The notes: a model not told the origin generated them from the letters alone. Positions 9,161 to 19,634 are shown, counted from the stretch's first letter. The stretch is 64,000 nucleotides of DNA from Legionella taurinensis (GCF_900452865.1 NZ_UGOZ01000001.1:372001-436000), one strand, 5' to 3'. Translations and numbers: made by a program.

Positions 9161-9487
9161 GGTTACTCAGTCCTTCGCTTAACCGATATTATCAATGATA
9201 GTATGGCTGGTTGTTTGTTTCCATTCAAGTTGAGTTCAAATTATTCTTTTTGATTATAAAATAGATTTATTGAGGCAATGGATGGGAACACATGATATGC
9301 TTTTAACGCAGTAGCTTTGCGCTAAAAATACAGAGTGGTATACTTCGCCAGTTTTCTGCTTGCTTTGTGTAAATTACAGCCTGATTTGTTGTTTCGATTT
9401 AAGCAGCATGCCGTGCTTTTCTGTTATCAGGGAGGCATGAGGGTTAGCTTTGTTATGCTATATTACTAATTTTAGTTGAGGGATGCC
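9161..9487. other. Intergenic region between the HDOD gene and sdhC
   Basis: A 327-bp AT-rich divergent region with no credible coding sequence. It holds the proposed sdh promoter (9317-9344) and about 140 bp of downstream leader. An imperfect palindrome around 9186-9200 (ATTATCAATGAT) lies near the minus-strand gene start. No RNA gene is recognisable. Confidence 0.6.
9317..9344 (+). promoter_or_regulatory. Candidate sigma-70 promoter of the sdh operon
   Basis: TTGCGC (9317-9322) and TATACT (9339-9344) are separated by 16 bp. They are the best-matching hexamer pair upstream of sdhC. A start near 9351 would give an untranslated leader of about 135 nt. A second -10-like TATGCT at 9453 lacks a good -35. 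Confidence 0.45.
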
Positions 9488-9862
9488 GTGAATAAAAAAA
9501 GACCGGTGAATCTGGACCTGCGAACGTTAAAATTTCCGCCCATGGCGATTGCATCGATACTGCATCGCGTTTCTGGCATGGTGTTATTTCTGCTTCTGCC
9601 CGTCATGATGTATTTTCTTGATTTATCATTGCGCAATGCCGGCACGTTCACTAACCTGCAGGCCACCTTGGCCCACCCCTTGTGCAAAGTAACCCTGTGG
9701 GCTTTCTTGGCGGCATGGACTTACCATTTGTTGGCCGGTATTCGCCATATGCTGATGGATCTTGGGTGGGGAGAGCATCTCGAGTCGGGCCGCCGCAGCG
9801 CCGTGTTCGTGATTATCCTTTCTGTTATTTTCTCACTTTTGTTAGGGGTCTGGATATGGTAA
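9488..9862 (+). CDS. sdhC: Succinate dehydrogenase cytochrome b556 subunit
   Basis: Membrane anchor of complex II, 124 residues with three transmembrane helices. The family signature SILHRVSG lies before helix 1, and HLLAGIRHMLMD carries the expected haem-ligand histidine. I choose GTG 9488 because a GAGGG ribosome site precedes it; an ATG at 9483 is closed at once by a stop. It overlaps sdhD by 7 nt. It heads the sdhCDAB-sucABCD block. Confidence 0.93.
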   Translation: MNKKRPVNLDLRTLKFPPMAIASILHRVSGMVLFLLLPVMMYFLDLSLRNAGTFTNLQATLAHPLCKVTLWAFLAAWTYHLLAGIRHMLMDLGWGEHLESGRRSAVFVIILSVIFSLLLGVWIW

Positions 9863-10203
9863 CCAATGTCACCAGCCTGACGGGCAACGGGTTAAAGGAT
9901 TGGCTGATACAGCGCGCCACGGCCGCGTATCTTCTATTCTATACATTATTTTTAATGGGCTTTTTAATCGCTCATCCGCAAATGGCCTATCACCAGTGGC
10001 AGTCCCTGTTTGCCTGCAACTGGTTTAAAGTCGCCAGTGTTATCGCATTAGGCGCCATTTCTTTACATGCCTGGATAGGCGTCTGGACCGTCACCACGGA
10101 TTACATGAAATGCACCATGCTTAGAGTATCGGTGCAAATGGGTGTGGTTGTCTGGTTGCTGGGACAATTTATTTGGGGTTTGATGATTGTTTGGGGACAA
10201 TAA
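9856..10203 (+). CDS. sdhD: Succinate dehydrogenase membrane anchor subunit D
   Basis: A 115-residue hydrophobic protein with three transmembrane helices, the second anchor of complex II. The signature [14 protein letters not shown] (H-x3-G-x6-DY) contains the haem ligand and the quinone-site Asp-Tyr known from E. coli SdhD. The ATG at 9856 lies 7 nt inside sdhC, indicating coupled translation. sdhA begins 2 nt after its stop. Confidence 0.93.
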   Translation: MVTNVTSLTGNGLKDWLIQRATAAYLLFYTLFLMGFLIAHPQMAYHQWQSLFACNWFKVASVIALGAISLHAWIGVWTVTTDYMKCTMLRVSVQMGVVVWLLGQFIWGLMIVWGQ

Positions 10204-10205
10204 GC

Positions 10206-11975
10206 ATGGCATTTCCACGACACAAATTTGATGCGGTAATTATTGGTGCGGGCGGGGCTGGCATGCGGGCTGCCCTGCAGCTGGCCAATTCAGGATTGCA
10301 GGTGGCCTTGCTGTCCAAAGTCTTTCCCACCCGTTCCCATACGGTTTCTGCACAGGGCGGTATCACTGCCGCGCTTGGCAACGCGGATGAAGACGATTGG
10401 CGCTGGCACATGTACGATACGGTCAAGGGCGCTGATTACATCGGCGATCAGGATTGCATTGAATACCTGTGTAAAACAGGCCCGGAAGCCGTTTATGAGC
10501 TCGAGCACATGGGACTGCCTTTCTCAAGGATGGACAATGGCAAGATTTACCAGCGCCAGTTTGGCGGTCAATCCAAGCATTTCGGCGGTGAACAGGCGGC
10601 TCGAACCTGTGCGGCGGCAGACAGAACCGGTCATGCCCTGTTACATACCCTTTACCAGCAGAACCTGAAAGCCAAAACGCATGTGTTCAGCGAATGGCTG
10701 GCTTTGGATTTCGTTAAAGACAATCACGGCCGCATCGCGGGCGTGACGGCACTGTGCATAGAAACCGGCGAAGTCGTGTTTTATCAAACCCGCGTCTGCA
10801 TTTTAGCGACAGGCGGAGCTGGACGTATTTACCAATCAACGACCAATGCCCACATCAATACGGGCGACGGCTTTGGCATGGCATTGCGTGCCGGCCTGCC
10901 GTTGCAGGACATGGAAATGTGGCAATTCCACCCTACCGGTATTGCCGGGGCCGGCACGCTGGTGACGGAAGGATGCCGCGGTGAAGGCGGTTATCTGATC
11001 AATAAGGATGGGGAGCGCTTCATGGAGCGGTATGCCCCCCGGGTAAAAGATTTGGCTTCGAGGGATGTCGTCGCTCGCTCCATGGCACTGGAAATCCGTG
11101 CTGGCCGTGGCTTTGATCCCAAAGGCGTCGATCACGTCAAGCTGAAACTCGATCACCTGGGAGCGGATTTAATCATGTCCCGATTGCCCGGTATTCGCGA
11201 ATTGTCCTTAAAATTTGCCGGGGTGGATCCGATTGTTGAACCCATTCCCGTTGTACCAACCTGTCATTACAGCATGGGCGGTATTCCCACGAACATGCAC
11301 GGGCAGGTGATTACCCATAAAAATGGCGTTGACACCGTGGTTGAGGGCTTGTATGCCGTAGGCGAGTGCGCCTGCGTCTCCGTGCATGGCGCCAACCGCC
11401 TCGGCGGCAATTCCCTGCTTGATCTCGTGGTGTTTGGTCGTGCGGCAGGACTTCACGTCGAAGAGTTGTGGCAATCCAATCAAATGCCCGACATGGCTTA
11501 TGTAACGGAAGAGAACATCGCCGAAGCCATGGCCCGTTATAACCGCTGGCAGGAATCAACCGACGGCGAGATGCCGTCAGCCATCCGTGATGACATGCAG
11601 CGTGTCATGCAGGAAGATTTTGGTGTATTCCGTACCGGCAAGGTCATGGAGGAGGGCCTCCATCGTCTGCAGGCCCTGCGCGAGCGTTTGCAGCATGCCA
11701 GGCTGGTGGATAAGACCAAAGTATTCAATACCGAATTGGTCACTGCACTGGAATTGGATAATTTAATGGCAACGGCCTATGCGACAGCTCAATCTGCCCT
11801 GGCCAGAACAGAAAGCCGCGGCGCGCATAGCCGGGAAGATTACCCACAGCGTGACGATGCCAACTGGATTAAACACACGCTCTATTCTGCGCATGATGAT
11901 GCGATTGATTATCGCCCCGTCAATGCGAAACCTAACTATGTCGAGCCTTTTGAGCCGAAAGAACGCGTTTATTAA
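10206..11975 (+). CDS. sdhA: Succinate dehydrogenase flavoprotein subunit
   Basis: Catalytic subunit of complex II, oxidising succinate to fumarate at the cytoplasmic face. The 589 residues begin with the dinucleotide-binding motif [14 protein letters not shown] (about 11-24). The SHTVSAQGG segment has the histidine (H45) that carries covalent FAD. QFHPTGI, the catalytic loop around HYSMGGIPT and the C-terminal [11 protein letters not shown] are all present. The start at ATG 10206 gives the canonical length. This metabolic sdhA must not be confused with the Legionella effector also called SdhA. Confidence 0.98.
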   Translation: MAFPRHKFDAVIIGAGGAGMRAALQLANSGLQVALLSKVFPTRSHTVSAQGGITAALGNADEDDWRWHMYDTVKGADYIGDQDCIEYLCKTGPEAVYELEHMGLPFSRMDNGKIYQRQFGGQSKHFGGEQAARTCAAADRTGHALLHTLYQQNLKAKTHVFSEWLALDFVKDNHGRIAGVTALCIETGEVVFYQTRVCILATGGAGRIYQSTTNAHINTGDGFGMALRAGLPLQDMEMWQFHPTGIAGAGTLVTEGCRGEGGYLINKDGERFMERYAPRVKDLASRDVVARSMALEIRAGRGFDPKGVDHVKLKLDHLGADLIMSRLPGIRELSLKFAGVDPIVEPIPVVPTCHYSMGGIPTNMHGQVITHKNGVDTVVEGLYAVGECACVSVHGANRLGGNSLLDLVVFGRAAGLHVEELWQSNQMPDMAYVTEENIAEAMARYNRWQESTDGEMPSAIRDDMQRVMQEDFGVFRTGKVMEEGLHRLQALRERLQHARLVDKTKVFNTELVTALELDNLMATAYATAQSALARTESRGAHSREDYPQRDDANWIKHTLYSAHDDAIDYRPVNAKPNYVEPFEPKERVY

Positions 11976-11988
11976 AAGAGGATAAGCC

Positions 11989-12711
11989 ATGGCTGATAAT
12001 CGAATTCTGAGCCTGTCTATTTACCGTTACAATCCTGAGCTCGATGAGTCTCCTTACATGAAGGACTATGAAATCGCCGTACCGGCCAAGAGCGATCCCA
12101 TGCTGCTGACCCTGCTTGAACGCCTGAAAGCCGAGCAGGACCCAACCATTGCCTATCGCCGCTCCTGCCGCGAGGGCGTGTGCGGGTCAGACGGTATGAA
12201 CATCAACGGCACCAATGGCTTGGCCTGCATCACCTCGCTTTCACAGTTAAACACCGATCGCATTGTGATTCGTCCGCTGCCGGGATTTCCCGTGGTGCGT
12301 GACCTGGTCGTTGACATGACCCAGTTTTACCAACAATACGAGCGCATTGAGCCTTATCTGCAAAACGATCAGGTTGCTCCGGCGCGTGAACGGCTGCAAT
12401 CGCCGGAAGAGCGTGCACAGCTGGATGGCTTGTACGAGTGCATTCTGTGCGCCTGCTGCACCAGTTCTTGCCCCTCGTTCTGGTGGAACCCGGAAAAATT
12501 TGTCGGCCCTGCCGGTCTGCTTCAGGCCAGACGCTTTTTAGCGGACAGCCGTGATACAGCAAAACGGCATCGTTTGGATAAATTACAGGATCCATTTAGT
12601 GTATTTCGCTGCCGTTCCATTATGAATTGCGCGAATGTTTGCCCGAAGGGACTCAATCCGACGCAAGCGATTGCCGATATCCGTAAACAGATGTTGAATC
12701 AAGAAACTTGA
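11989..12711 (+). CDS. sdhB: Succinate dehydrogenase iron-sulfur subunit
   Basis: A 240-residue subunit passing electrons from FAD to ubiquinone. The [2Fe-2S] ligands are in SCREGVCGSDGMNINGTNGLAC. The [4Fe-4S] and [3Fe-4S] ligands are in CILCACCTSSCP and in CRSIMNCANVCPKGLNP. Spacing to sdhA is 13 nt with an AGAGGA ribosome site. The gap to sucA is 54 nt, with only a weak inverted repeat, so read-through is likely. Confidence 0.98.
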   Translation: MADNRILSLSIYRYNPELDESPYMKDYEIAVPAKSDPMLLTLLERLKAEQDPTIAYRRSCREGVCGSDGMNINGTNGLACITSLSQLNTDRIVIRPLPGFPVVRDLVVDMTQFYQQYERIEPYLQNDQVAPARERLQSPEERAQLDGLYECILCACCTSSCPSFWWNPEKFVGPAGLLQARRFLADSRDTAKRHRLDKLQDPFSVFRCRSIMNCANVCPKGLNPTQAIADIRKQMLNQET

Positions 12712-12765
12712 TGACGATTATCCAGCGTCTGAACCCAGGACGCGCCCCTTTGGAGAACCAATACA

Positions 12766-15564
12766 ATGAGCAGTAACGACTTTCAGAATCAATTAGCTTC
12801 ATCCTACCTCTCGGGTGGGAGTATGGCCTATGTGGATAGTCTGTACGAAGATTTTCTGAATGATCCCAATTCAGTGCCGGCCGACTGGCGCGCTGTTTTC
12901 AGCACATTACCCCAGATTAATCATGTCGCTCAGGATATTCCTCACCGTGACATTCGCGATTACTTTCTGGTGAATGCTAACCGCAAACGCGCCCCGGCAG
13001 AAAACGCAGAGGCCAGCAAACAGTTCCAGGTTGCTCATTTAATCAATGCCTACCGTGCTCATGGCCATCATGCCGCCAAGCTTGATCCGCTCGAAATGGC
13101 GGAGCGGGTTCAGGTACCCAGCTTGGAACTTAGTTACCATAAATTATCCGATGCTGATTTAAACCGCTCTTTTTATGCCGGTAAGAATTTTAATGGTACT
13201 GAAATGCCTCTGGCTGAAATTTATCAGGCCCTGCGGGCTACCTATTGTGGCAGCATTGGCATCGAATACATGCATATCTCCAACATTGAGGAAACCGAAT
13301 GGCTGCAGAAAAAGCTGGAAACCGTTCGCGGCCGTCCCAATTTTGACGCAGAAAAGAAACGGCAGATTTTAAGTGATTTGATTGCTGCGGATGGCCTGGA
13401 ACGTTATCTGGGTACCCGTTACGTTGGCCAGAAGCGCTTTTCGCTCGAAGGCGGGGATGCGTTTATCCCGATGATGAAGGAAATTATCCGTAAGGGCGGT
13501 GCAGAAGGGGTGCAGGAAATTGTGATCGGGATGGCTCACCGCGGCCGTCTGAATGTCCTCGTGAATGTGCTTGGAAAAGAGCCTGATCAATTATTCCAGG
13601 AATTTGAAGGCAAGCTCGGTTCGGCTGAGCGCTCAGGGGATGTGAAGTACCACATGGGCTTTTCATCCGACATTCGCACCGAAACCGGGGCCATTGTTCA
13701 TCTGGCACTGGCTTTTAACCCGTCGCATCTTGAAATTATCGGACCTGTGGTTGAGGGGTCGGTGCGTTCACGCCTGGGACGCCGCCATGATCTTGAGAAA
13801 AAGGACAAGGTCGTGCCCGTCGTGATCCATGGGGATGCAGCCTTCGCCGGGCAGGGTGTGGTCATGGAAACCTTTAACTTTTCCCAGGCCCGCGGCTATT
13901 CCACCGGCGGCACCGTGCACATTGTCATCAATAACCAGATAGGCTTCACCACCAGCAATCCACTGGATGCCCGTTCAACCCTTTATTGCACCGATGTGGC
14001 TAAAATGGTGCAGGCGCCGGTTATTCATGTCAATGGGGATGATCCCGAAGCCGTTGTGTTCGCCACGCAAATTGCAGTCGATTTCCGCATGACCTTCAAG
14101 CGCGATGTGGTGATTGATTTGGTCTGCTATCGCCGCCATGGGCACAACGAAGCCGATGAGCCGTCAGTGACTCAGCCCACCATGTATAAAAAAATCAAAA
14201 GCATGCGTCCCTTAAGGGAAATCTATGCCGAGGAGCTGATTCAGGAAGGGTTAACGACGGCGGCCGAGGTTGACCAGTTAGCGGAAGATTACCGTAACCG
14301 TCTGGACAGGGGACAGGCGGTAGTGGATACCGTGCAAGGGAATTATGATGGCAAAATGTCCATTGATTGGACCCCCTATTTTAATGCCAAGTGGACCGAT
14401 AAGGCGGATACCACCATCAGCCCCGCGATGCTTAAGACCCTGGCGAAAACGCTGCATACCCTGCCTGACGGCTTTGAGTTGCACCCGGTGGTTAAACGGT
14501 TGCTTGCCGAGCGCGAAAAAATGGCGACGGGTGAATTGCCCATGAACTGGGGATTTGCTGAAACCATGGCCTATGCCAGTCTGTTGCAGGAAGGATATGG
14601 CGTCCGTTTGTCAGGGCAGGACTGTGGCCGTGGTACCTTTGCTCATCGTCACGCCGTGTTGCACGATATTCAAACCGGCAATACGTTCGTGCCTTTGGAG
14701 AAAGCCGCCACCAGCAAACCGTTTGTGGTCATTGATTCGGTGTTGTCTGAAGAGGCGGTACTTGCGTTCGAATACGGTTATGCTTCTTCCGAACCCAATT
14801 CACTGGTGCTCTGGGAAGCGCAGTTTGGGGATTTTGCCAATGGCGCCCAGGTGGTGATTGATCAATTCATCAGTTCCGGCGAGCAAAAATGGGGTCGCCT
14901 CTGCGGTCTGGTGATGCTATTGCCGCATGGCTACGAAGGCCAGGGTCCTGAGCATTCCTCCGCCCGTCTTGAGCGCTACATGCAGCTTTGTGCGCAACAG
15001 AACATGCAGGTTTGCACCCCGACGACCCCTGCCCAGATTTTCCATCTCCTGCGTCGACAAATGATCCGCAATTTCCGTAAGCCATTGATTGTTATGACGC
15101 CAAAGAGCTTGCTGCGTCATAAATTGGCGGTATCACCGGTTGAGGATTTATTGAAAGGTAAATTCCATGATGTGATTCCAGAAATCGATGCTCTGGATGC
15201 GGCTAAAGTCACGAAAGTCGTGTTATGCTGCGGAAAAGTTTACTATGATCTGTTGCAAAAACGCCGTGACGAACAGCTAAATCACATTGCCATTATTCGC
15301 ATCGAGCAATTATACCCATTCCCGAAAAAGGAACTGGAGCAGGAACTGGCGAAATTTACCAAGGCGAAGCAGGTTGTCTGGTGTCAGGAAGAACCGCAAA
15401 ACCAGGGGGTTTGGTTCTCATCGCAGCACAATATCATTGACTGTTTACGTCCGGATCAACGTTTAAGTTACGCCGGTCGAGGATTTGCCGCGGCTCCCGC
15501 CGTCGGAAGCCCTCTGCTTCATGCGAAAGAACAACAGGATCTGGTTAACCAGGCTCTGGCTTGA
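12766..15564 (+). CDS. sucA: 2-oxoglutarate dehydrogenase E1 component
   Basis: Thiamine-diphosphate-dependent decarboxylase of the 2-oxoglutarate dehydrogenase complex, 932 residues (E. coli 933). The N-terminal SSYLSGGSMAYVDSLYEDF segment binds E2. The core shows GMAHRGRLNVLVNVLGK and the ThDP/Mg2+ region GDAAFAGQG ... NNQIGFTTS. The transketolase-like C-terminal half carries LLPHGYEGQGPEHSSAR. It is preceded by a TTTGGAGAACC ribosome site and followed by sucB after 37 nt. No lpd (E3) gene is in the window. Confidence 0.98.
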   Translation: MSSNDFQNQLASSYLSGGSMAYVDSLYEDFLNDPNSVPADWRAVFSTLPQINHVAQDIPHRDIRDYFLVNANRKRAPAENAEASKQFQVAHLINAYRAHGHHAAKLDPLEMAERVQVPSLELSYHKLSDADLNRSFYAGKNFNGTEMPLAEIYQALRATYCGSIGIEYMHISNIEETEWLQKKLETVRGRPNFDAEKKRQILSDLIAADGLERYLGTRYVGQKRFSLEGGDAFIPMMKEIIRKGGAEGVQEIVIGMAHRGRLNVLVNVLGKEPDQLFQEFEGKLGSAERSGDVKYHMGFSSDIRTETGAIVHLALAFNPSHLEIIGPVVEGSVRSRLGRRHDLEKKDKVVPVVIHGDAAFAGQGVVMETFNFSQARGYSTGGTVHIVINNQIGFTTSNPLDARSTLYCTDVAKMVQAPVIHVNGDDPEAVVFATQIAVDFRMTFKRDVVIDLVCYRRHGHNEADEPSVTQPTMYKKIKSMRPLREIYAEELIQEGLTTAAEVDQLAEDYRNRLDRGQAVVDTVQGNYDGKMSIDWTPYFNAKWTDKADTTISPAMLKTLAKTLHTLPDGFELHPVVKRLLAEREKMATGELPMNWGFAETMAYASLLQEGYGVRLSGQDCGRGTFAHRHAVLHDIQTGNTFVPLEKAATSKPFVVIDSVLSEEAVLAFEYGYASSEPNSLVLWEAQFGDFANGAQVVIDQFISSGEQKWGRLCGLVMLLPHGYEGQGPEHSSARLERYMQLCAQQNMQVCTPTTPAQIFHLLRRQMIRNFRKPLIVMTPKSLLRHKLAVSPVEDLLKGKFHDVIPEIDALDAAKVTKVVLCCGKVYYDLLQKRRDEQLNHIAIIRIEQLYPFPKKELEQELAKFTKAKQVVWCQEEPQNQGVWFSSQHNIIDCLRPDQRLSYAGRGFAAAPAVGSPLLHAKEQQDLVNQALA

Positions 15565-15601
15565 TAACGAATTACAATAAATAACCAAAGAAGGACTAAC
15601 C

Positions 15602-16834
15602 ATGTCTATTGAAGTTAAAGTACCGGCTCTGCCCGAATCCGTGGCGGATGCCACCATTGCCGCCTGGCATAAAAAAGTGGGTGACAAGGTGGCTCGTGAT
15701 GAAAATCTGGTTGACCTGGAAACCGACAAAGTGGTTTTGGAAGTCCCGGCCCCAGCTGACGGCATACTGACAGAAATCCTGTTTAAAGAAGGTGATACGG
15801 TCAACTCAGCACAATTACTGGCCCGTATTGAAGCGGGAAGCGCTGCGGCTGCAGCACCGACGGAACCCAAAGCGGCAGCCGCCGAGCCACAGCAGACGCC
15901 AGTGAGTGCGCAGGCTCCTGCCCAAAGCCAGGCGACCAAGGCGACGGGTCCTGCCGTACGCCGCATGCTGGCTGAAAACAATCTGCAGCCAGAGCAGTTA
16001 TCCGGCTCTGGTAAAGACGGGCGTCTGACGAAAGAAGACGTCGTGGCTTTTATTGAATCCAACCGCGAAAAATCGGCCGGTGCAACGGCCGCGCCCAGTC
16101 GAAGCGAAGCCGCTTATATGCCGCCCATGGGCGCTCGTGAGGAACGCCGTGTTCCGATGACACGTCTGCGTGCCAAAATTGCGGAACGCTTAGTCCAGGC
16201 TCAGCACAATGCGGCCATGCTGACGACGTTCAACGAAGTCAATCTTAAGGCCGTCATGGATTTGCGTGCACAGTACAAAGATCTTTTTGAGAAAAAACAC
16301 GGCGTAAAACTGGGCTTTATGTCTCTCTTTACTAAAGCCGTGGTTGAGTCATTGAAACGCTTCCCGGCCGTTAATGCGTCCATTGATGGGCAGGATATTG
16401 TTTATCACGGTTATTATGATGTCGGGATTGCCGTTTCGACGGATAAAGGCCTCGTGGTGCCCGTTGTTCGTGATGCTGATCAGCTCAGTCTGGCTGAAAT
16501 TGAAAAAGTCATTGCGGATTCAGCCAGCCGTGCCCGTTTAGGCAAACTCTCGTTAGAAGAAATGCAGGGCGGTACCTTTACCATCACCAATGGCGGTGTT
16601 TTTGGTTCCCTGCTGGCTACGCCCATCATTAATCCGCCGCAAACGGGTATTCTCGGCATGCATAAAATTGAAGACCGGCCGGTGGTTGAAAAAGGGCAAA
16701 TTGTGATTCGTCCGATGATGTATGTCGCCCTGTCTTACGACCATCGCCTGATTGACGGTCGAGAGTCTGTGCAGTTTTTAGTAAGCGTCAAGGAGTTGCT
16801 CGAAGATCCCGCCCGCTTGCTGCTCAATGTGTAA
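15602..16834 (+). CDS. sucB: Dihydrolipoamide succinyltransferase (E2 of 2-oxoglutarate dehydrogenase)
   Basis: A 410-residue core subunit. The N-terminal lipoyl domain has its lysine in ETDKVVLEV (K43). An Ala/Pro/Gln-rich linker spans about residues 80-115. The peripheral subunit-binding domain follows ([11 protein letters not shown]...[11 protein letters not shown]). The catalytic domain ends with [11 protein letters not shown], giving H381 and D385. It transfers the succinyl group from lipoamide to CoA. A terminator-like hairpin lies in the 62-nt gap before sucC. Confidence 0.98.
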   Translation: MSIEVKVPALPESVADATIAAWHKKVGDKVARDENLVDLETDKVVLEVPAPADGILTEILFKEGDTVNSAQLLARIEAGSAAAAAPTEPKAAAAEPQQTPVSAQAPAQSQATKATGPAVRRMLAENNLQPEQLSGSGKDGRLTKEDVVAFIESNREKSAGATAAPSRSEAAYMPPMGAREERRVPMTRLRAKIAERLVQAQHNAAMLTTFNEVNLKAVMDLRAQYKDLFEKKHGVKLGFMSLFTKAVVESLKRFPAVNASIDGQDIVYHGYYDVGIAVSTDKGLVVPVVRDADQLSLAEIEKVIADSASRARLGKLSLEEMQGGTFTITNGGVFGSLLATPIINPPQTGILGMHKIEDRPVVEKGQIVIRPMMYVALSYDHRLIDGRESVQFLVSVKELLEDPARLLLNV

Positions 16835-16856
16835 CGATTGACATTTTAACCGCATA

Positions 16857-16883
16857 ACCCGGCTTGCCGGGTGTTGCTTTTTT
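16857..16883 (+). terminator. Terminator-like hairpin between sucB and sucC
   Basis: ACCCGG-CTTG-CCGGGT forms a 6-bp GC-rich stem with a tetraloop (a seventh pair is possible). It is followed within a few bases by GCTTTTTT. The shape fits an intrinsic terminator, but it stands inside an apparent operon, so it may attenuate transcription into sucCD or protect the upstream mRNA end. Confidence 0.55.
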
Positions 16884-16896
16884 AAAGGTACTAACG

Positions 16897-18057
16897 ATGA
16901 ATTTACATGAATACCAAGCCAAGCAGCTGTTTGCCCGCTATGGTCTGCCTGTTCCAAAGGGCCAGGTTGCCTACAGTGTTGACGAGGCAGTGAAAGCGGC
17001 TGAACAGTTATCCACGCCCAGATGGGTAGTGAAAGCCCAGGTGCATGCCGGCGGACGCGGAAAAGCAGGCGGTGTAAAACTGGTATCCAGCAAAGAAGAA
17101 CTGGCATCTGTCACCCAATCATTGTTAGGAACCCGCTTAGTCACTTACCAAACCGATGCCAAAGGCCAGCCGGTCAACGCGGTATTGGTGGAAGAGACCT
17201 GCGACATTGGCCGTGAGCTGTATCTCGGTGCGGTGGTGGATCGTTCCAGCCGCCGTGTGGTGTTTATGGCTTCCACAGAGGGTGGTGTGGAAATTGAAAA
17301 AGTGGCCCATGAAACACCGGAGAAAATTTTTAAAGTCATCATGGATCCTTTAGTCGGGATTATGCCTTTCCAATGCCGCGACATCGGATTTAAGCTGGGT
17401 TTAAACGACGAGCAAATCAAGCAATTCACTCAGCTGATGATGGGGCTCGGGAAGATGTTTGTGGAATGCGACTTAAGCCTTCTGGAAATCAACCCGCTGG
17501 TTGTCACTCAAAGCGGACAAATCCTTTGCTTGGACGGCAAGATCAATATTGACGGCAATGCCCTCTACCGCCAGCCTGAACTGAAAAGCATGCGGGATAA
17601 ATCGCAGGAAGACGAGCGTGAAAATCGCGCCACCGATTGGGAACTCAATTACATTCCGCTTGACGGTTCTATTGGCTGTATGGTGAATGGCGCCGGTCTT
17701 GCCATGGCTACCATGGATGTGATTAAGCTGCATGGTGGCGAACCAGCCAACTTCCTCGATGTGGGTGGCGGTGCAACCAAAGAACGTGTCAGCGAAGCCT
17801 TTAAAATCATCCTGTCGGATGAAAACGTCAAAGGCATTCTGGTCAATATCTTTGGCGGCATTGTGCGTTGCGATTTGATTGCCGAGGGTATCCTTGCGGC
17901 TGTAAAAGAAGTCGGCGTAAAAATCCCTGTGGTTGTGCGTCTGGAGGGCAATAATGCCCCGTTGGGTGCTGACATTCTGAACAAGAGTGGCTTAAACGTC
18001 ATTGCGGCCAACAGTTTAACTGATGCTGCAAAGAAAATCGTTGCAGCAGTCGCGTAA
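16897..18057 (+). CDS. sucC: Succinyl-CoA synthetase beta subunit
   Basis: ATP-grasp subunit of succinyl-CoA synthetase, 386 residues (E. coli 388). It begins [20 protein letters not shown], with the nucleotide-binding stretch [19 protein letters not shown]. It carries [11 protein letters not shown], the Mg2+-binding [11 protein letters not shown], and [12 protein letters not shown] in the CoA-ligase domain. ATG 16897 is chosen from family alignment over an upstream start at 16864. It pairs with sucD 47 nt downstream for substrate-level phosphorylation. Confidence 0.98.
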   Translation: MNLHEYQAKQLFARYGLPVPKGQVAYSVDEAVKAAEQLSTPRWVVKAQVHAGGRGKAGGVKLVSSKEELASVTQSLLGTRLVTYQTDAKGQPVNAVLVEETCDIGRELYLGAVVDRSSRRVVFMASTEGGVEIEKVAHETPEKIFKVIMDPLVGIMPFQCRDIGFKLGLNDEQIKQFTQLMMGLGKMFVECDLSLLEINPLVVTQSGQILCLDGKINIDGNALYRQPELKSMRDKSQEDERENRATDWELNYIPLDGSIGCMVNGAGLAMATMDVIKLHGGEPANFLDVGGGATKERVSEAFKIILSDENVKGILVNIFGGIVRCDLIAEGILAAVKEVGVKIPVVVRLEGNNAPLGADILNKSGLNVIAANSLTDAAKKIVAAVA

Positions 18058-18104
18058 TCACCAGAAGGGGCGCATGGGCGCTCCAAACTAAATTGAGGTT
18101 AGCA

Positions 18105-18980
18105 ATGAGCGTATTAGTTAATAAACACACCAAAGTCATTTGCCAGGGTTTTACTGGTAAACAAGGCACCTATCACTCCGAGCAGGCGATTGCTTATGGT
18201 ACGCGCATGGTAGGCGGCGTTACTCCCGGTAAAGGCGGTCAGACGCACTTGAATTTGCCTGTTTTCAATACCGTGCGCGAAGCGGTGGAAGAAACGGGTG
18301 CGGATGCCAGCGTGATTTATGTTCCCGCTGCATTCTGCAAGGATTCCATACTGGAAGCGGCCGATGCCGGCATTCAATTGATTGTCTGTATCACTGAAGG
18401 CGTTCCCGTTCTGGACATGTTGGAAGTCAAAGTCTATCTGGAAAACAACACCAACGCCCGTCTGATTGGTCCCAATTGCCCCGGTATCATTACGCCTGGC
18501 GAATGCAAGATTGGGATTATGCCCGGCTCCATTCACCTGCCCGGCAAAGTAGGGATTGTCTCCCGATCCGGTACACTGACGTATGAAGCAGTCAAGCAGA
18601 CAACGGACAAAGGCTTTGGCCAAAGCACTTGCATCGGCATTGGCGGTGATCCTATTCCCGGAACCAATTTCATTGATGCACTGACTTTATTCGAACAAGA
18701 TCCACAAACAGAAGCGATCATCATGGTCGGCGAAATCGGTGGTTCTGCTGAAGAAGAAGCGGCTGAATTCATTCAATCCAATGTGAAAAAGCCTGTTGTT
18801 TCCTACATCGCGGGTGTGACAGCGCCAGCAGGTAAACGCATGGGGCATGCCGGCGCCATCATTTCCGGCGGTAAAGGGACTGCGGCAGAAAAATTTGCCG
18901 CTCTTGAAGCAGCCGGTGTCCGTACCGTTCATTCTCCGGCTGATCTTGGTGATGCCATTGCCGAAGTCACTGGCTGGTAA
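18105..18980 (+). CDS. sucD: Succinyl-CoA synthetase alpha subunit
   Basis: A 291-residue CoA-binding subunit. It opens with the family pattern [22 protein letters not shown]. The phosphorylated histidine is in [15 protein letters not shown] near residue 245. The segment [19 protein letters not shown] is also canonical. ATG 18105 is preceded by a TTGAGG ribosome site; a start 12 nt upstream is possible but not family-like. It closes the sdh-suc block and is followed 8 nt later by a long perfect hairpin. Confidence 0.98.
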   Translation: MSVLVNKHTKVICQGFTGKQGTYHSEQAIAYGTRMVGGVTPGKGGQTHLNLPVFNTVREAVEETGADASVIYVPAAFCKDSILEAADAGIQLIVCITEGVPVLDMLEVKVYLENNTNARLIGPNCPGIITPGECKIGIMPGSIHLPGKVGIVSRSGTLTYEAVKQTTDKGFGQSTCIGIGGDPIPGTNFIDALTLFEQDPQTEAIIMVGEIGGSAEEEAAEFIQSNVKKPVVSYIAGVTAPAGKRMGHAGAIISGGKGTAAEKFAALEAAGVRTVHSPADLGDAIAEVTGW

Positions 18981-18988
18981 TTCATCCA

Positions 18989-19018
18989 AACCTTGATAAG
19001 CCAAGGCTTATCAAGGTT
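18989..19018. terminator. Bidirectional terminator between sucD and the deformylase gene
   Basis: AACCTTGATAAGCC and GGCTTATCAAGGTT are perfect complements with only AA between them. This gives a 13-bp stem with a 4-nt loop in practice. The plus-strand stem is followed by ATTTCTTCGCTTTTTT. The element covers the last bases of the convergent deformylase gene (ends 19017), so it can serve both transcripts. Confidence 0.7.
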
Positions 19019-19634
19019 ATTTCTTCGCTTTTTTGCTCATTAAATCATCAAACAATGGGCGTTTGGCTTCGGGCAATTCCGCACGACGCAAAGCCCGCAT
19101 GTCGTCTGGGCTTCCCTGCACGCAATCGGGCGTTAGTCGATCAATAATCAGGACGCCATTGAGATGATCAATTTCATGTTGTAAAACACGGGCGTAGAAA
19201 CCACTCTCCTGTTGGCGGTGAAACTCCCCGTCTTCATCATAATAGGTAACGGTGATTTGCTGAAAACGCGGCACCTTACCTGCTTTGTCAGCGACGGAAT
19301 AACAGGCTTCAAAATCAGCCTGCAGGGGTAAACCCGCGACTCCCTCATAGCTGGGATTAATCATAATATGCATAGGGTAGGGTTTGACCTGATCGCGTAA
19401 CAGGGCAGCGCTCTCGGGTATATAGACGGCAATAATCCGCCTGGATTGGTTGACTTGCGGGGCGGCAAGGCCCACCCCCTCCAGGGCATGGAGCTTCTCT
19501 TTCATTGCCGCGATCAATTGTTTGTCGTCGGCACTTAAAGGGAATTGAACCGGCTTGGCCGGTGTTTTGAGAACCTGCTGGTGTTCCAGTTGTTCAATGT
19601 GGATGAGATGGAGGGGGGAAGCCGAGTTGCTCAT
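19017..19634 (-). CDS. def: Peptide deformylase paralogue with variant motif 2
   Basis: Metallohydrolase of 205 residues that removes N-formyl groups from nascent proteins. Motif 1 GVGLAAPQ (53-60), metal-ligand motif EACYS (C111) and HEIDH (153-157) are present. Motif 2 has Ala where most deformylases have Gly (EGCxS). I choose the start at 19634 because AGGA lies 6 nt upstream. A start at 19670 has no ribosome site but would add KFITWLAAGFL, which resembles a signal peptide. A second deformylase elsewhere is likely; this one may be an accessory copy. Confidence 0.85.
   Translation of the reverse strand: MSNSASPLHLIHIEQLEHQQVLKTPAKPVQFPLSADDKQLIAAMKEKLHALEGVGLAAPQVNQSRRIIAVYIPESAALLRDQVKPYPMHIMINPSYEGVAGLPLQADFEACYSVADKAGKVPRFQQITVTYYDEDGEFHRQQESGFYARVLQHEIDHLNGVLIIDRLTPDCVQGSPDDMRALRRAELPEAKRPLFDDLMSKKAKK

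Noticed and set aside
9184-9204. Fur-like palindrome upstream of the HDOD gene
   Set aside because: Only about 11 of 19 bases fit the Fur consensus, far weaker than the feo box.
15463-16062. 199-codon open frame antisense to sucA/sucB
   Set aside because: It lies wholly opposite well-defined enzymes and its Ala/Ser-rich composition reflects the complement of the sucB linker. No ribosome site or family match.
18114-18623. 169-codon frame antisense to sucD
   Set aside because: It overlaps the conserved sucD core completely and has no independent evidence.
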